Source: DATLGB01 sp963740765 (GTDB lineage Bacteria > Actinomycetota > Thermoleophilia > Solirubrobacterales > Solirubrobacteraceae). From it: 64,000 nucleotides of DNA. Numbering within the stretch: position 1 is the first letter of the stretch; each line of letters starts with the position of its first letter. Positions 51,205 through 60,747 of the stretch are shown piece after piece. The stretch is taken from positions 372,001 through 436,000 of the forward strand of contig CAVUFN010000008.1 in assembly GCA_963740765.1 (NCBI GenBank), read 5' to 3'. The notes beneath the pieces are model-generated. The model was given only the letters and a program-made list of their open reading frames with translations. It was not told where the DNA came from and made no database searches. A program made the translations under genes and the position numbers.

Positions 51205-52853
51205 GCGCCGCAGAGCCGCAGCGGCGCGGCGAAGGAGATCTGCATGCGCCACTGCGCGTCCGCGCCGTCGTCCGGGATCCGCAGCAGCCGTGGCTCGGCG
51301 CTGCCGAGCGGGATGGCCTTGTTGACGAACGCGTCGCCCCAGAGCCGGAAGACGGCGCTGGCGTCGGCCGGGCCGGCGACGACGAGCCCGGCGTCCGGCA
51401 CGGGCAGCGTGAGCGTGCCGGTGCCCTGCGGCCGCGCCCGGACGCAGTGCGCGTCCTTGGTGACGCTGGCGCCGGTGCTGGCCTCGACCGCCGGGACGGC
51501 GCCGCGCGCCGGGCCCTCGGGGTCGCCGAAGCCGACGAAGTAGGACTGCATGCGGTCGTCGGCGACCTCGCGGACCGGTTCCTCGGAGCGCACCACCGCC
51601 GGCTCGCCCCCGATGATCGGCCCGCCGTCGGCGATCGCCTTGAAGTAGGGGCCGGCGTGGACCTGCGGTGCGAAGGAGGCGTCGGGCATGGTCTCGGGCG
51701 TCACGCGCGTGGGCCCGGCGACCTCGAGCGCGGCCAGCGGGCCGCGCACCAGCTGCGCGAAGCCGGCCAGCTCGCGGCCGCCGTCGCGCAGCTTGGCGAG
51801 GCCGGTGAGGCTCGCGGCGAAGACGAAGAACGCCGTCAGCACCAGCGCGTACCGGCGCAGGCGCACCCCGTCCGCTGCCTCCACGGCGACGAGCACCACG
51901 AAGATCGCCGTCGGGTACAGGTACCGCGGGGTCTCGGCGCCGACGATGTCCGAGCGCGCTGCGGCGGCGAGCACCCAGAAGGTCAGCGGGACGGCGAGCA
52001 GGGCGAGCAGGCGCCACGGCACCAGCACGTAGTCGCGGGCGCGGACGAGCAGGAGCACCACGCCCGCGAGCGCGATCGGCCGGCCCCAGTCGATCCCCAG
52101 CCCGGCCAGGCCTCCGACGGTCGCGGCCAGGCCCTGGCCGGTGAACTGCGTGGCGGCCTGGATCTTGCTGAGCGTGATCGGCGCGCCGGGGTTGTGGTAC
52201 TTCAGGTACCAGGCGGCGTAGAGGACGGCGGGGATGGCCAGGATCCACCAACGATCGCGCCGGTTGGGGCGGCCGAGGACGTCGATCGCGATGCCGGCGA
52301 GCACGCACAGGCCGACGGACGAGGAGGCGATCGACAGCGACAGCAGCACGCACGCAGCGATGTCCCCGCGGCGCGTGCCGCGGTCCAGCGCCACGAACGC
52401 GAGGACGCCCGTCAGCAGCGAGCCGGAGTAGCCCAGCTGGAAGGCCCACAGCAGGTCGATGGCGCCCGCGCCGTAGAAGGCGACGGTGGTGACGGCGAGC
52501 ACGGCCAGGAAGGGCCCGAGCCGCGGCCGGGCGTAGACGAACATCGCGACCAGCGTGCCGGCGTGCGAGAGCGCGAGCACCAGCCGGTACGGCGAGTAGG
52601 TGTCGTGGCCGACCGTGGCGAACAGGAGCTTGTAGGCGAGCACCGGGACGAGCGACAGGTGCTCGTTGTGCGCCCGCAGGAGCGCGCCCGTGTTCCAGTC
52701 GCGCCGCTCGAGGACGAAGTTCCAGTCGTCGTAGTAGAACGACGTGCCGCGGCCCTCGTACATGAGCATCACGACGGCGCCGGTGACCAGCAGCCCCAGC
52801 AGGGCCCACGGCCACCACGACGGCAGGCGGCTGGGCGGGCGCTCGGTCGTCAA
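51201..52853 (-). CDS. Polytopic membrane protein, GT-C glycosyltransferase-like
   Basis: 550 residues, about ten helices in the first 370 residues. The first periplasmic loop reads GRGTSFYYDDWNFVLERRDWNTGALLRAHNEHLSLVPVLAYKLLF, a DDW plus NEHLS pattern found in GT-C-type polyprenyl-sugar transferases. A soluble C-terminal beta-rich domain follows. The start is TTG 52853, since the frame opens there and a TAGCCT hexamer lies 10 bases upstream. It may add sugars to lipid-linked intermediates outside the membrane. Confidence 0.77.
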   Translation of the reverse strand: MTTERPPSRLPSWWPWALLGLLVTGAVVMLMYEGRGTSFYYDDWNFVLERRDWNTGALLRAHNEHLSLVPVLAYKLLFATVGHDTYSPYRLVLALSHAGTLVAMFVYARPRLGPFLAVLAVTTVAFYGAGAIDLLWAFQLGYSGSLLTGVLAFVALDRGTRRGDIAACVLLSLSIASSSVGLCVLAGIAIDVLGRPNRRDRWWILAIPAVLYAAWYLKYHNPGAPITLSKIQAATQFTGQGLAATVGGLAGLGIDWGRPIALAGVVLLLVRARDYVLVPWRLLALLAVPLTFWVLAAAARSDIVGAETPRYLYPTAIFVVLVAVEAADGVRLRRYALVLTAFFVFAASLTGLAKLRDGGRELAGFAQLVRGPLAALEVAGPTRVTPETMPDASFAPQVHAGPYFKAIADGGPIIGGEPAVVRSEEPVREVADDRMQSYFVGFGDPEGPARGAVPAVEASTGASVTKDAHCVRARPQGTGTLTLPVPDAGLVVAGPADASAVFRLWGDAFVNKAIPLGSAEPRLLRIPDDGADAQWRMQISFAAPLRLCGA

Positions 52854-52863
52854 AGCCGTCAGC

Positions 52864-52887
52864 AGGCTAGGCGCCGCGCTCTAGCCT
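52864..52887. promoter_or_regulatory. Divergent TAGCCT hexamers
   Basis: Plus-strand TAGCCT (52882-52887) ends 9 bases before the ATG at 52897. Minus-strand TAGCCT (52869-52864) ends 10 bases before the TTG at 52853. The hexamers are identical on both strands. Confidence 0.45.
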
Positions 52888-52896
52888 CGTCCGCCG

Positions 52897-53961
52897 ATGT
52901 ACCAGGTCCTGGTCACTGGCGGGGCGGGCTTCGTCGGCGCGAACCTGGCGCTGGCGCTCGCCCGTGCGCATCCCGACTGGGAGGTCGTCGCACTCGACAA
53001 CCTCTACCGGCGCGGCTCGGAGCTCAACCTGCCGCGGCTGCGCGAGGGCGGCGTGCGCTTCGTGCACGGGGACGTCCGGGAGCCGGCGGACCTCGCGGCG
53101 GTCGGCGACGTGGCGGCGATCGTCGAGTGCTCGGCGGAGCCGTCCGTCCTGGCCGGCACGGGCGGGGACGCGCCGGACTACCTCGTGCAGACCAACCTGA
53201 TGGGCGCGTACCACTGCCTGGAGCTGGCCCGGCGCACGGGCGCGCAGCTCGTGTTCCTCTCCACCAGCCGCGTCTACCCGGTCGCGCCGCTGCAGGGACT
53301 GGCGCTGAACGAGACCGCGACGCGCCTCGAGATCGCTGCCGACCAGGCCGTCCCCGGCGCGTCGCCCGCGGGCATCAGCGAGGCGTTCCCGCTCGACGGC
53401 GCGCGGACGCTGTACGGCACGACCAAGCTGTCCGCCGAGCTGCTGATCGCCGAGTACGCGCAGACCTACGGGGTCCGCGCCGTCGTCGACCGCCTCGGGG
53501 TCATCGCCGGCCCGTGGCAGATGGGCAAGGTCGACCAGGGCGTCTTCACCTACTGGATGCTCGCCCACGTCCTGGACCGCCCGCTGAGCTACATCGGCTT
53601 CGGCGGGTCGGGCAAGCAGGTGCGCGACCTCATCCACGTCGACGACGTCGTCGAGCTGGTCGACCGCCAGCTCGCCGAGCCCGAGCGCTGGCAGGGCGTC
53701 ACCGTCAACGTCGGCGGCGGCGCGGATTGCAGTCTGTCGCTGGTGGAGACAACGGAGCTGTGCGCCGCGATCACGGGTCGCCGGATCCCCGTGGCGGCCG
53801 ACCCGGCGCAACGCCCTGGTGACCTGCCCGTGTACATCTCCGACACCACCCGCCTCCACGCCATGACCGACTGGCGCCCCCGGCGCGACGCGCGCCGGAT
53901 CCTCGCCGACACCTGCGACTGGATCACCGCCCACGAAGCGGTCATCCGGACCACGCTGTAG
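52897..53961 (+). CDS. NAD-dependent epimerase/dehydratase (CDP-tyvelose-epimerase-like, first copy)
   Basis: 354 residues of the extended SDR family. The nucleotide motif is VTGGAGFVGANLALALA, and DVREPADLA follows. The catalytic set is STSRVYPVAP (Ser/Thr) and LYGTTKLSAELLIAEYAQTYG (Tyr and Lys of YxxxK). The C-terminal SGKQVRDLIHVDDVVELVDRQL is the sugar-nucleotide half typical of CDP-paratose 2-epimerase-like proteins. It would act on a nucleotide sugar for the glycan. The stop is directly followed by the next gene's ATG. Confidence 0.85.
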   Translation: MYQVLVTGGAGFVGANLALALARAHPDWEVVALDNLYRRGSELNLPRLREGGVRFVHGDVREPADLAAVGDVAAIVECSAEPSVLAGTGGDAPDYLVQTNLMGAYHCLELARRTGAQLVFLSTSRVYPVAPLQGLALNETATRLEIAADQAVPGASPAGISEAFPLDGARTLYGTTKLSAELLIAEYAQTYGVRAVVDRLGVIAGPWQMGKVDQGVFTYWMLAHVLDRPLSYIGFGGSGKQVRDLIHVDDVVELVDRQLAEPERWQGVTVNVGGGADCSLSLVETTELCAAITGRRIPVAADPAQRPGDLPVYISDTTRLHAMTDWRPRRDARRILADTCDWITAHEAVIRTTL

Positions 53962-55031
<1,070 letters not shown>

Positions 55032-55032
<1 letters not shown>

Positions 55033-55832
55033 TGCGCCTGTCCGTCGTCATCCCCGCCCACAACGAGGTGGGGTCGGTCGCGCAGACCGTCACGGCGGTG
55101 ACGGCGGAGCTGCGGGCGGAGTCGATCCCCTACGAGATCGTGGTCGTCGACGACCACTCGACGGACGGGACGGCGGACGCGGTCCAGGCGCTGGCCCAGC
55201 GCGACGCGGACGTGCGCCTGGTCGACAACGTCGGCCCGGGCGGGTTCGGCTACGCGGTGCGGGCGGGGCTGGAGGCGTTCACGGGCGACGCGGTGGCGAT
55301 CGTCATGGCCGACCTCTCGGACTCGCCACGCGACCTCGTCTCCTACTACCACCTGCTCCAGCAGGGCTTCGACTGCGCCTTCGGGTCGCGCTTCATGTCC
55401 GGCGCGGTCGTGAGCGACTATCCGCGCCTCAAGCTGTTCATCAACCGGGCGGTCAACCTCTTCATCCGGCTCGTCTTCCGCCACGGGTACAACGACACGA
55501 CGAACGCCTTCAAGGCGTACCGGCGCGAGGTGATCGAGAACGTCCACCCGCTGCTGTCGGCGCACTTCAACCTGACCGTCGAGCTACCGCTGAAGTCGGT
55601 CGTGCGCGGCTTCACGTACGCGATCGTCCCGGTGTCGTGGACCAACCGGGCGGCGGGGGAGTCCAAGCTGCGGCTGCAGGAGATGGGCAGCCGGTACCTG
55701 TTCATCGTCCTCTACGTGTTCCTCGAGCACCACCTCAGCCGCGGCGACTACCACCGCTCCGGCGTGCGCTCGTGGCGGCAGCGCGGGCGCCCGCAGCCCT
55801 GGCGGCGCGAGCACGACGACGACCCGGCGTGA
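55032..55832 (+). CDS. Glycosyltransferase family 2 protein
   Basis: 266 residues of the GT-A fold: MRLSVVIPAHNEVGSVAQTV, EIVVVDDHSTDGTADAV, GDAVAIVMADLSDSPRDLV (metal-binding D-x-S/D) and NDTTNAFKAYRREVIENV. It has no predicted large membrane domain, and the C-terminus is basic. It resembles dolichol/undecaprenyl-phosphate sugar synthases. ATG 55032 overlaps the stop of the epimerase (TGATG), and it is followed by a 4-base GTGA overlap. Confidence 0.9.
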
Positions 55833-56782
55833 GCGACCGCACGCGCACGGCCATCGGGGCGGTCGTGTCGGTGGTCGCGGTGGCGGCGATCGTCGTCTGG
55901 GCCACCGGCCAGCCGGCGCCGCGCTTCCCGTCCTCGGCCGGGCACCTGGCGCTCGTCGGCGCAGCGCTGGGGACGTACGCCGTGGCGACGCTGGTCCGCG
56001 CGTGGCGCTGGCACGTGATCCTGCGCCTCGACGGCATCCCGCACCGCAGGACCGACGCGCTCGGCCTGCTGGCGGTCGGCTACATGGGCAACACGGTGCT
56101 GCCGGCCCGCGGCGGTGAGGTGCTGCGCATCTTCCTGCTCAGCCAGCGGACCGGCGCCCGCAAGACCGCCGTGCTGGGATCGATCATCGCCGAGCGCGGG
56201 CTGGACGCCGTCGTGCTCGCCGGGCTGTTCGTGGCGCTGACCTTCGCAGGCGTGGCGGGAGCGCCGACCGGGAACCTGCCGGCGATCCTGGCCGCGCTCG
56301 GGGTGGCCGGCGCCGTGCTCGGGGGGCTCGGCTACCTGTGGCTGCGGCGCCGCGGCCGGCTCGAGGGGTTCGCCGACCGGATCCGGCCGGTGGCGAGCGC
56401 GTCGCGCCCGCTGTGGGCGCCGATCGGCGTCGGCCTCGTCGCCGCGACCGTGGTGGTGTGGGTGCTGGAGGGCTGCGTCTTCGCGCTGGTCGCGCGCTCG
56501 CTCGACCTCGGTGTCGGCCCGTTCGAGGGGCTCTTCGTGGACGTGCTGGCGTCCTTCTTCGCGCTCATCCCTGCCGCACCCGGCTACGTCGGGACGCTGG
56601 ACGCCGCGATGCTGTTCGGCCTGCACGCGCTCGACGTGCGCGGCGGCGCGGCGGTGGCCTTCACGCTGCTCGTGCGCTTCGTCCTGTTCGTGCCGATCAC
56701 GCTGGCGGGCGGGGCGCTGCTGCTGGCGCGCTACGGCGGCCTGGCTCAGCTGGGCAGGATGCGGGTGACCCAGCCCCAGTAG
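55829..56782 (+). CDS. Lysylphosphatidylglycerol synthase transmembrane-domain (flippase-like) protein
   Basis: 317 residues with about eight membrane segments. Characteristic parts are TLVRAWRWHVILRLDGI, AVGYMGNTVLPARGGEVLRIFLLSQRTGARKTAVLGSIIAERGLDAVVL and FALIPAAPGYVGTLDAAMLFGLHAL, matching the LPG_synthase_TM (UPF0104) family. These are implicated in lipid or polyprenyl-phosphate flipping. GTG 55829 overlaps the GT2 stop (GTGA). Its 3' end overlaps the convergent GT2 gene by 37 bases. Confidence 0.88.
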   Translation: MSDRTRTAIGAVVSVVAVAAIVVWATGQPAPRFPSSAGHLALVGAALGTYAVATLVRAWRWHVILRLDGIPHRRTDALGLLAVGYMGNTVLPARGGEVLRIFLLSQRTGARKTAVLGSIIAERGLDAVVLAGLFVALTFAGVAGAPTGNLPAILAALGVAGAVLGGLGYLWLRRRGRLEGFADRIRPVASASRPLWAPIGVGLVAATVVVWVLEGCVFALVARSLDLGVGPFEGLFVDVLASFFALIPAAPGYVGTLDAAMLFGLHALDVRGGAAVAFTLLVRFVLFVPITLAGGALLLARYGGLAQLGRMRVTQPQ

Positions 56783-57732
56783 GCGGCCTGGGCCTTCGCG
56801 GCCGCCGGCGGGGCGGAGAGGTAGGGCGAGTCGAGGTCCGCGGTCAGCGCGGCGGCGAAGGCTCGCGCCGGGATGCGGCGCTGGACGTGGCGGCGCCGGC
56901 GCAGTGCGCTGGGAAGGGTGCGCAGGACCGCCAGCTGGGCGCGCAGCTTGGCTCCCACCCAGCCGTCGCGGGCGGCGACCGCAAGCAGGGCGAGCTCGAA
57001 GCCGAGCAGGGCGGGGAGGAGGAGGAGCAGCAGGGGGCCGGGGTACGTGGCGATCACGGTCCAGGCCCGGTTGCGCTCGAGGTGGAACCACTTGTAGTCG
57101 CCCTTGACGAACGCGTAGTCGTGTTCGACCCGGGCGGCGGGGAGCAGGCCGACGCCCTTCCCGAGGAGCCGGATCCGCAGGGAGAGGTCGAGGTCCTCGC
57201 CGTACATGAAGTAGGCGGGTTCGAAGCCGCCCGCGGCCTCGTAGTCGGCGCGGCGGACGACCATCGCGGCGCCGCTGGCGAAGCCGACCTCGACCGGGCC
57301 GGGCGGCACCTGCTCGACCGGCAGGCCCATGCGTCCCGCCCAGCCGAAGCCGAGCCAGTGGACGTGGTTGCCGGCGCTGTTGACCTCGCGGCCCCCCGCG
57401 AGCAGGACGAGCGCCTGCCAGCAGCCCCAGCGGGCGGGTGCGTCGCGCAGCGCGTCCAGGCAGCCCGGCTGCGGGATGGCGTCGGGGTTGAGGAACAGGA
57501 TCAGCGGGGCGGACGTGGCGGCGGCGCCACGGGCCGCACCGCCCGAGAAGCCGACGTTGTCCTCGCAGCGGATCAGCTGCGCGCGCCCGGGCACCGCGGG
57601 CGCCTGCCGCGAGGCGCTGTCGACGATCACGAGCTCGTCGTCGGCGCGCAGCTGGCCCAGCAGCGCCGGCAGCGTCGTGGCGAGCGCTTCGGCGCTGTCG
57701 TGCGCGACGACGACGACGGCGAGCGCCGTCAA
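56746..57732 (-). CDS. Glycosyltransferase family 2 (rhamnosyltransferase-like), TTG start
   Basis: 328 residues starting TALAVVVVAHDSAEALATTLPALLGQL. GT-A features are DELVIVDSASRQAP, NVGFSGGAARGAAATSAPLILFLNPDA and ASGAAMVVRRADYEAAGGFEPAYFMYGEDLDLSLRI. The GEDLDLS segment resembles rhamnosyltransferases of the RfbF/WbbL type, and an rmlC gene is in the window. The TTG at 57732 overlaps the DUF2304 stop (TTGA), matching the 4-base overlaps around it. A membrane segment lies near residues 243-265. Confidence 0.88.
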   Translation of the reverse strand: MTALAVVVVAHDSAEALATTLPALLGQLRADDELVIVDSASRQAPAVPGRAQLIRCEDNVGFSGGAARGAAATSAPLILFLNPDAIPQPGCLDALRDAPARWGCWQALVLLAGGREVNSAGNHVHWLGFGWAGRMGLPVEQVPPGPVEVGFASGAAMVVRRADYEAAGGFEPAYFMYGEDLDLSLRIRLLGKGVGLLPAARVEHDYAFVKGDYKWFHLERNRAWTVIATYPGPLLLLLLPALLGFELALLAVAARDGWVGAKLRAQLAVLRTLPSALRRRRHVQRRIPARAFAAALTADLDSPYLSAPPAAAKAQAAYWGWVTRILPS

Positions 57733-58097
57733 GCGTCGTCCGCGGGCTCGTCCTGCGCCTGCGCGTCCACGGATTGCTGCAGCATCGCCACGCGTTGGGC
57801 CAGGACGCGGTTCTGGTCGGCCAGCCGCGAGATCACGAGCGAGAAGTGCAGCATCAGGACGAGCACGAAGCCGAAGCCGGCCGCGAACAGCGTGGAGGTG
57901 CCGGCGGCGACGCCGAGCGCGTCCGACAGGAGGTTCAGCGCGTCGCTCCAGGCCGCGAGCCCGAGCAGCACCGCGGCGGCGAACAGCCACAGCAGGGCGT
58001 AGCGCTCCATCAGCCGCCGCCGCCGCACGAGCTCGAACACGAGCAGGAAGCCGCCCGCGGCGACGACGACCGAGATGATCTGCAGCCGGGTGTTCAC
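57729..58097 (-). CDS. DUF2304 membrane protein
   Basis: 122 residues with three hydrophobic stretches (IISVVVAAGGFLLVFELV, YALLWLFAAAVLLGLAAW, STLFAAGFGFVLVLMLHFSLVI) and a coiled-coil tail (LADQNRVLAQRVAMLQQSVDAQ). This is the DUF2304 pattern, regularly found beside dolichol-phosphate-mannose synthase-like GT2 genes. GTG 58097 overlaps the GT2 stop (GTGA), and its own stop overlaps the next gene. Function unknown. Confidence 0.87.
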   Translation of the reverse strand: MNTRLQIISVVVAAGGFLLVFELVRRRRLMERYALLWLFAAAVLLGLAAWSDALNLLSDALGVAAGTSTLFAAGFGFVLVLMLHFSLVISRLADQNRVLAQRVAMLQQSVDAQAQDEPADDA

Positions 58098-58849
58098 ACC
58101 GCGTGCTCCGCGTGGACGGCCGGCGGGCCGCCCGACTCGACCACGGGACGCGCGCGCATGAGCCCGACGAGCACGGCCAGCAGCACCTTGATCATGTAGT
58201 AGATCGAGCGCGACGCGTTGATGGACGAGACGCCCGTCGTGCGCTCGCGCATCCGCACCGGGACCTCGCGGCTGGTGAGCCGGTGGAAGTGCAGCAGCAG
58301 GACCGCCTCGACCTCCGGGTAGTCGCGCGGGTAGTCGCGGGCGAACAGCTCGATGCCCTTGCGGTCGACCATGCGCATGCCGCTGGTCGGGTCGGTCACC
58401 TTCTGGCCGACGATCCGCGACAGCACCCCGGCGAAGATGCGGATGCCCGCCCGCCGCGGCGCGGAGGACTGGTAGCCGTCGTCGTCGCTGGCCAGGAAGC
58501 GCGAGCCGGTGACCATGTTGAGCTCGGGATCGGAGCGCAGGGCCTGCTCGAGGTCGGCGAGCAGCCGCGGATCGTGCTGGCCGTCGCCGTCCACCTGGAC
58601 CGCGATCGCGTAGCCGTGCTCGTCCGCGAACTGGTACCCGGTCTGGACGGCACCGCCGATGCCGAGGTTGAACGGAAGCGTCACGACGTGCGCGCCGGCC
58701 GCTCGCGCGAGGGCGGACGTGGCGTCGGTGGACCCGTCGTCGATGACCAGCACGTCGTAGTCCGGAGCGTGCTCCAGCAGCTCGGAGACGGTCGCGGCGA
58801 TCGCGCCGGATTCGTTGAACGCAGGGACGATCGCGAGCTTCTTCGCCAT
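58094..58849 (-). CDS. Glycosyltransferase family 2 (DPM1/GtrB-like)
   Basis: 251 residues beginning AKKLAIVPAFNESGAIAATV, then DYDVLVIDDGSTDATSALA, VVTLPFNLGIGGAVQTGYQFA, IAVQVDGDGQHDPRLL (metal-binding DGDGQHD) and TDPTSGMRMVDRKGIELF. This pattern is typical of undecaprenyl-phosphate mannosyl- or glucosyltransferases. ATG 58849 is chosen; a TTG at 58858 sits 7 bases after a TAGCCT hexamer and is an equally good start. It forms a conserved pair with DUF2304. Confidence 0.9.
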   Translation of the reverse strand: MAKKLAIVPAFNESGAIAATVSELLEHAPDYDVLVIDDGSTDATSALARAAGAHVVTLPFNLGIGGAVQTGYQFADEHGYAIAVQVDGDGQHDPRLLADLEQALRSDPELNMVTGSRFLASDDDGYQSSAPRRAGIRIFAGVLSRIVGQKVTDPTSGMRMVDRKGIELFARDYPRDYPEVEAVLLLHFHRLTSREVPVRMRERTTGVSSINASRSIYYMIKVLLAVLVGLMRARPVVESGGPPAVHAEHAV

Positions 58850-58865
58850 GGCGGTCAAGACGTCG

Positions 58866-58875
58866 AGGCTAGCCT
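58866..58875. promoter_or_regulatory. Palindromic AGGCTAGCCT serving two divergent -10 elements
   Basis: AGGCTAGCCT is a perfect 10-base palindrome. Its plus-strand TAGCCT (58870-58875) ends 9 bases before the Wzm ATG at 58885. Its minus-strand TAGCCT (58871-58866) ends 7 bases before a TTG at 58858. One site therefore carries both divergent hexamers, sharing the TA step. Confidence 0.55.
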
Positions 58876-58884
58876 TGCGGGCGG

Positions 58885-59781
58885 ATGGCTGCCCGTACTC
58901 CAGCGATCGTCGGCTCCGACGTGACGGCCGCCGTGGAGGCGATCCGGGCCGTCGGCGGACGCCGCATGTCCGGCCCCAAGGCCCTCACCGGCGACTGGCG
59001 CCGGACGGTCACCCTGACCTGGACGCTCGCCTACCTGGAGTTCCGGCTGCGCTTCTTCGGCTCCGTGCTGGGCTACTTCTGGCAGCTCGGCCGGCCGCTG
59101 CTGATGTTCGGCGTCTACTACCTCGTCTTCACGGTCTTCGTGCCGCTGCCCAACGACGTCCCCTACAACGCGCCGCGGCTGCTCGTCGGCATCATGCTGT
59201 TCCAGTTCTTCGCCGAGGCGACGGGCGCTGCGGTCCAGGCGGTGCTCAGCCGCGAGAACCTCGTGCGCAAGATCCACTTCCCGCGCATCGTGATCCCGCT
59301 GAGCGTGGTCGTCATGGCCGGGCTGACGCTGGCCGTCAACACGATCGCCGTCGCCGCGTTCGTGGCCGTCGCGCAGGTCCCGATCCGGCTCAACTGGCTC
59401 GTCGCGATCCCGATGGTCGGCCTGGCCTTCGTGTGGGTCACCGGCCTCTCCATGCTGCTGTCGGCGCTGTTCGTCCGCTACCGCGACGTGCAGCCGATCT
59501 GGGAGGTCATCCTCCAGGCGACCTTCTACGCGACGCCGATCCTGTACCCGATCGAGGCCGTCAAGCAGGAGGTGGGCGAGCGCATCATCATGTGCAACCC
59601 GCTGTCGGTGGTCGTCCAGCAGATCCGCCACTCCGTGTTCGACCCGGGGGCGCCGAGCGCCGTCGATGCGATCGGCGGCTACGGGATGCTGATGATCCCG
59701 CTCAGCCTCGTCTTCGGCATCTTCGCCCTCGGCTTCTGGGTGTTCAACCGCACCGCCCCTGCCGTCGCCGAGGAGCTCTAG
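58885..59781 (+). CDS. wzm: ABC transporter permease (Wzm-like)
   Basis: 298 residues with six membrane segments after a ~55-residue N-terminus. Characteristic are YLEFRLRFFGSVLGYFWQLGRPLLMFGVYYLVF, VLSRENLVRKIHFPRIVIPLSVVV, and FVRYRDVQPIWEVILQATFYATPILYPIEAV, the ABC-2/polysaccharide export permease signature. It should pair with the Wzt ATPase at 37661. The ATG is 9 bases after a TAGCCT hexamer. Confidence 0.9.
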   Translation: MAARTPAIVGSDVTAAVEAIRAVGGRRMSGPKALTGDWRRTVTLTWTLAYLEFRLRFFGSVLGYFWQLGRPLLMFGVYYLVFTVFVPLPNDVPYNAPRLLVGIMLFQFFAEATGAAVQAVLSRENLVRKIHFPRIVIPLSVVVMAGLTLAVNTIAVAAFVAVAQVPIRLNWLVAIPMVGLAFVWVTGLSMLLSALFVRYRDVQPIWEVILQATFYATPILYPIEAVKQEVGERIIMCNPLSVVVQQIRHSVFDPGAPSAVDAIGGYGMLMIPLSLVFGIFALGFWVFNRTAPAVAEEL

Positions 59782-59784
59782 CGT
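59779..59784 (+). promoter_or_regulatory. -10-like TAGCGT, leaderless spacing
   Basis: TAGCGT overlaps the Wzm stop codon and ends exactly 7 bases before the ATG at 59792. Confidence 0.45.
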
Positions 59785-59791
59785 TCCGCCC

Positions 59792-60505
59792 ATGAGCACG
59801 GTCGACCGCCTCCTGTCCGAGCAGCCCGCGATCCACGGGGACGCCGGCGCCTCGGACCTGCTGACGCACGGCCTCACGCCCGGCGCGCTGCGCTTCATCG
59901 AGCAGACCGTGCGCCCTGGCCACCGCACGCTGGAGACGGGCGCCGGCTACAGCACGATCGTGTTCGCCGCGGCCGGCGCGACGCACACCTGCGTCGTCCC
60001 GAACCCCCCCGAGGTGGAGCGGCTCTCCGCGTACCTCGAGTCGTCCGGGATCGGAGCCGACGCGGTCACCTTCCGCGTCGAGCCGTCCGAGCGGGTGCTG
60101 CCCACGCTCGGCCCCGAGCCGCTGGACCTCGTCCTCATCGACGGCTCGCACTCGTTCCCGCAGGTCTTCATCGACTGGTTCTACGTCGCCGACAAGCTGG
60201 CCGTCGGCGGCCACCTGATCGTCGACGACGTCCACGTCTGGACCGGCCAGGTGCTGCGCGACTTCCTCATCGCCGAGCCCGAGTGGACCAAGGTCGAGGA
60301 GTACGGCGGCCGGACGACCGTGTTCCGCAAGGACGCCGAGGTCGACCCCGACCGGGTCTGGAACGAGCAGCCCTACGTCATGCGCCGCAGCCGGCCGACC
60401 GTCCTCGGGCGCGGGCGGATGGCGGTCTCCATGCTCCGCCACGGCCAGTCGCGCGAGCTGCGCCAGATGGCCGGCGACATGATCCGCCGCAGCCGCAAGG
60501 GCTAG
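59792..60505 (+). CDS. Class I SAM-dependent methyltransferase-like protein
   Basis: 237 residues. Nucleotide-binding motif RTLETGAGYSTIVFAAAGATHTCVVPNPPEVERL, then LDLVLIDGSHSFPQVFIDWFYVADKLAVGGHLIVDDVHVW, where GSHSFPQ matches the Methyltransf_24-type sugar methylases. The C-terminus has RHGQSRELRQMAGDMIRR. It probably methylates a sugar of the exported polymer. Start ATG 59792 is 7 bases after TAGCGT. Confidence 0.83.
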   Translation: MSTVDRLLSEQPAIHGDAGASDLLTHGLTPGALRFIEQTVRPGHRTLETGAGYSTIVFAAAGATHTCVVPNPPEVERLSAYLESSGIGADAVTFRVEPSERVLPTLGPEPLDLVLIDGSHSFPQVFIDWFYVADKLAVGGHLIVDDVHVWTGQVLRDFLIAEPEWTKVEEYGGRTTVFRKDAEVDPDRVWNEQPYVMRRSRPTVLGRGRMAVSMLRHGQSRELRQMAGDMIRRSRKG

Positions 60506-60747
60506 TCGGCTTCGTCGAGGAGGCGCTGCGCCTCCTCGAGCTCGCGCTGCATGTCCCTGGGCAGCGAGGACTTCTGCAGCCGCTGCCGGACGCGCTTCTG
60601 CTCGGCCCGCTCGCGCTTGGTGACCTTCTCCTTCGCGGGCGGGTCGTCGGCCTTCTTCGCTGACCCGCCGCCACAGCCGGCGAGCACCACCGCCACCACC
60701 AGTGTTCTGAACACTTGCCACTGAGGGGACGGTCCCATTTTTGTCAT
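60502..60747 (-). CDS. Small putative lipoprotein
   Basis: 81 residues with an N-terminal signal ending in the lipobox VVLAGCGGG, then a highly charged tail (KEKVTKRERAEQKRVRQRLQ and RELEEAQRLLDEAD) likely forming a helix. Such lipoproteins are anchored outside the membrane. The ATG at 60747 overlaps the FadR-type gene stop, but the first ~17 codons lie inside a palindromic repeat (60701-60747), so the native start may have been displaced. Function unknown. Confidence 0.65.
   Translation of the reverse strand: MTKMGPSPQWQVFRTLVVAVVLAGCGGGSAKKADDPPAKEKVTKRERAEQKRVRQRLQKSSLPRDMQRELEEAQRLLDEAD
60701..60747. repeat. REP-like palindromic element at a gene junction
   Basis: AGTGTTC-T-GAACACT is a perfect inverted repeat at 60701-60715. 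It is followed by GGGGAC-G-GTCCC (60725-60736) and a T-rich ATTTTTGTCAT. Together they look like a compact REP element. Its GGGGAC...CCC part resembles the palindrome at 5984. It covers the lipoprotein's first codons and the last codon of the FadR-type gene. Confidence 0.55.

Noticed and set aside
49722..53822. A 1366-codon open frame on the plus strand
   Set aside because: It runs through and opposite several well-supported genes and its translation is low-complexity Arg/Gly/Ala-rich, typical of shadow frames in very G+C-rich DNA.
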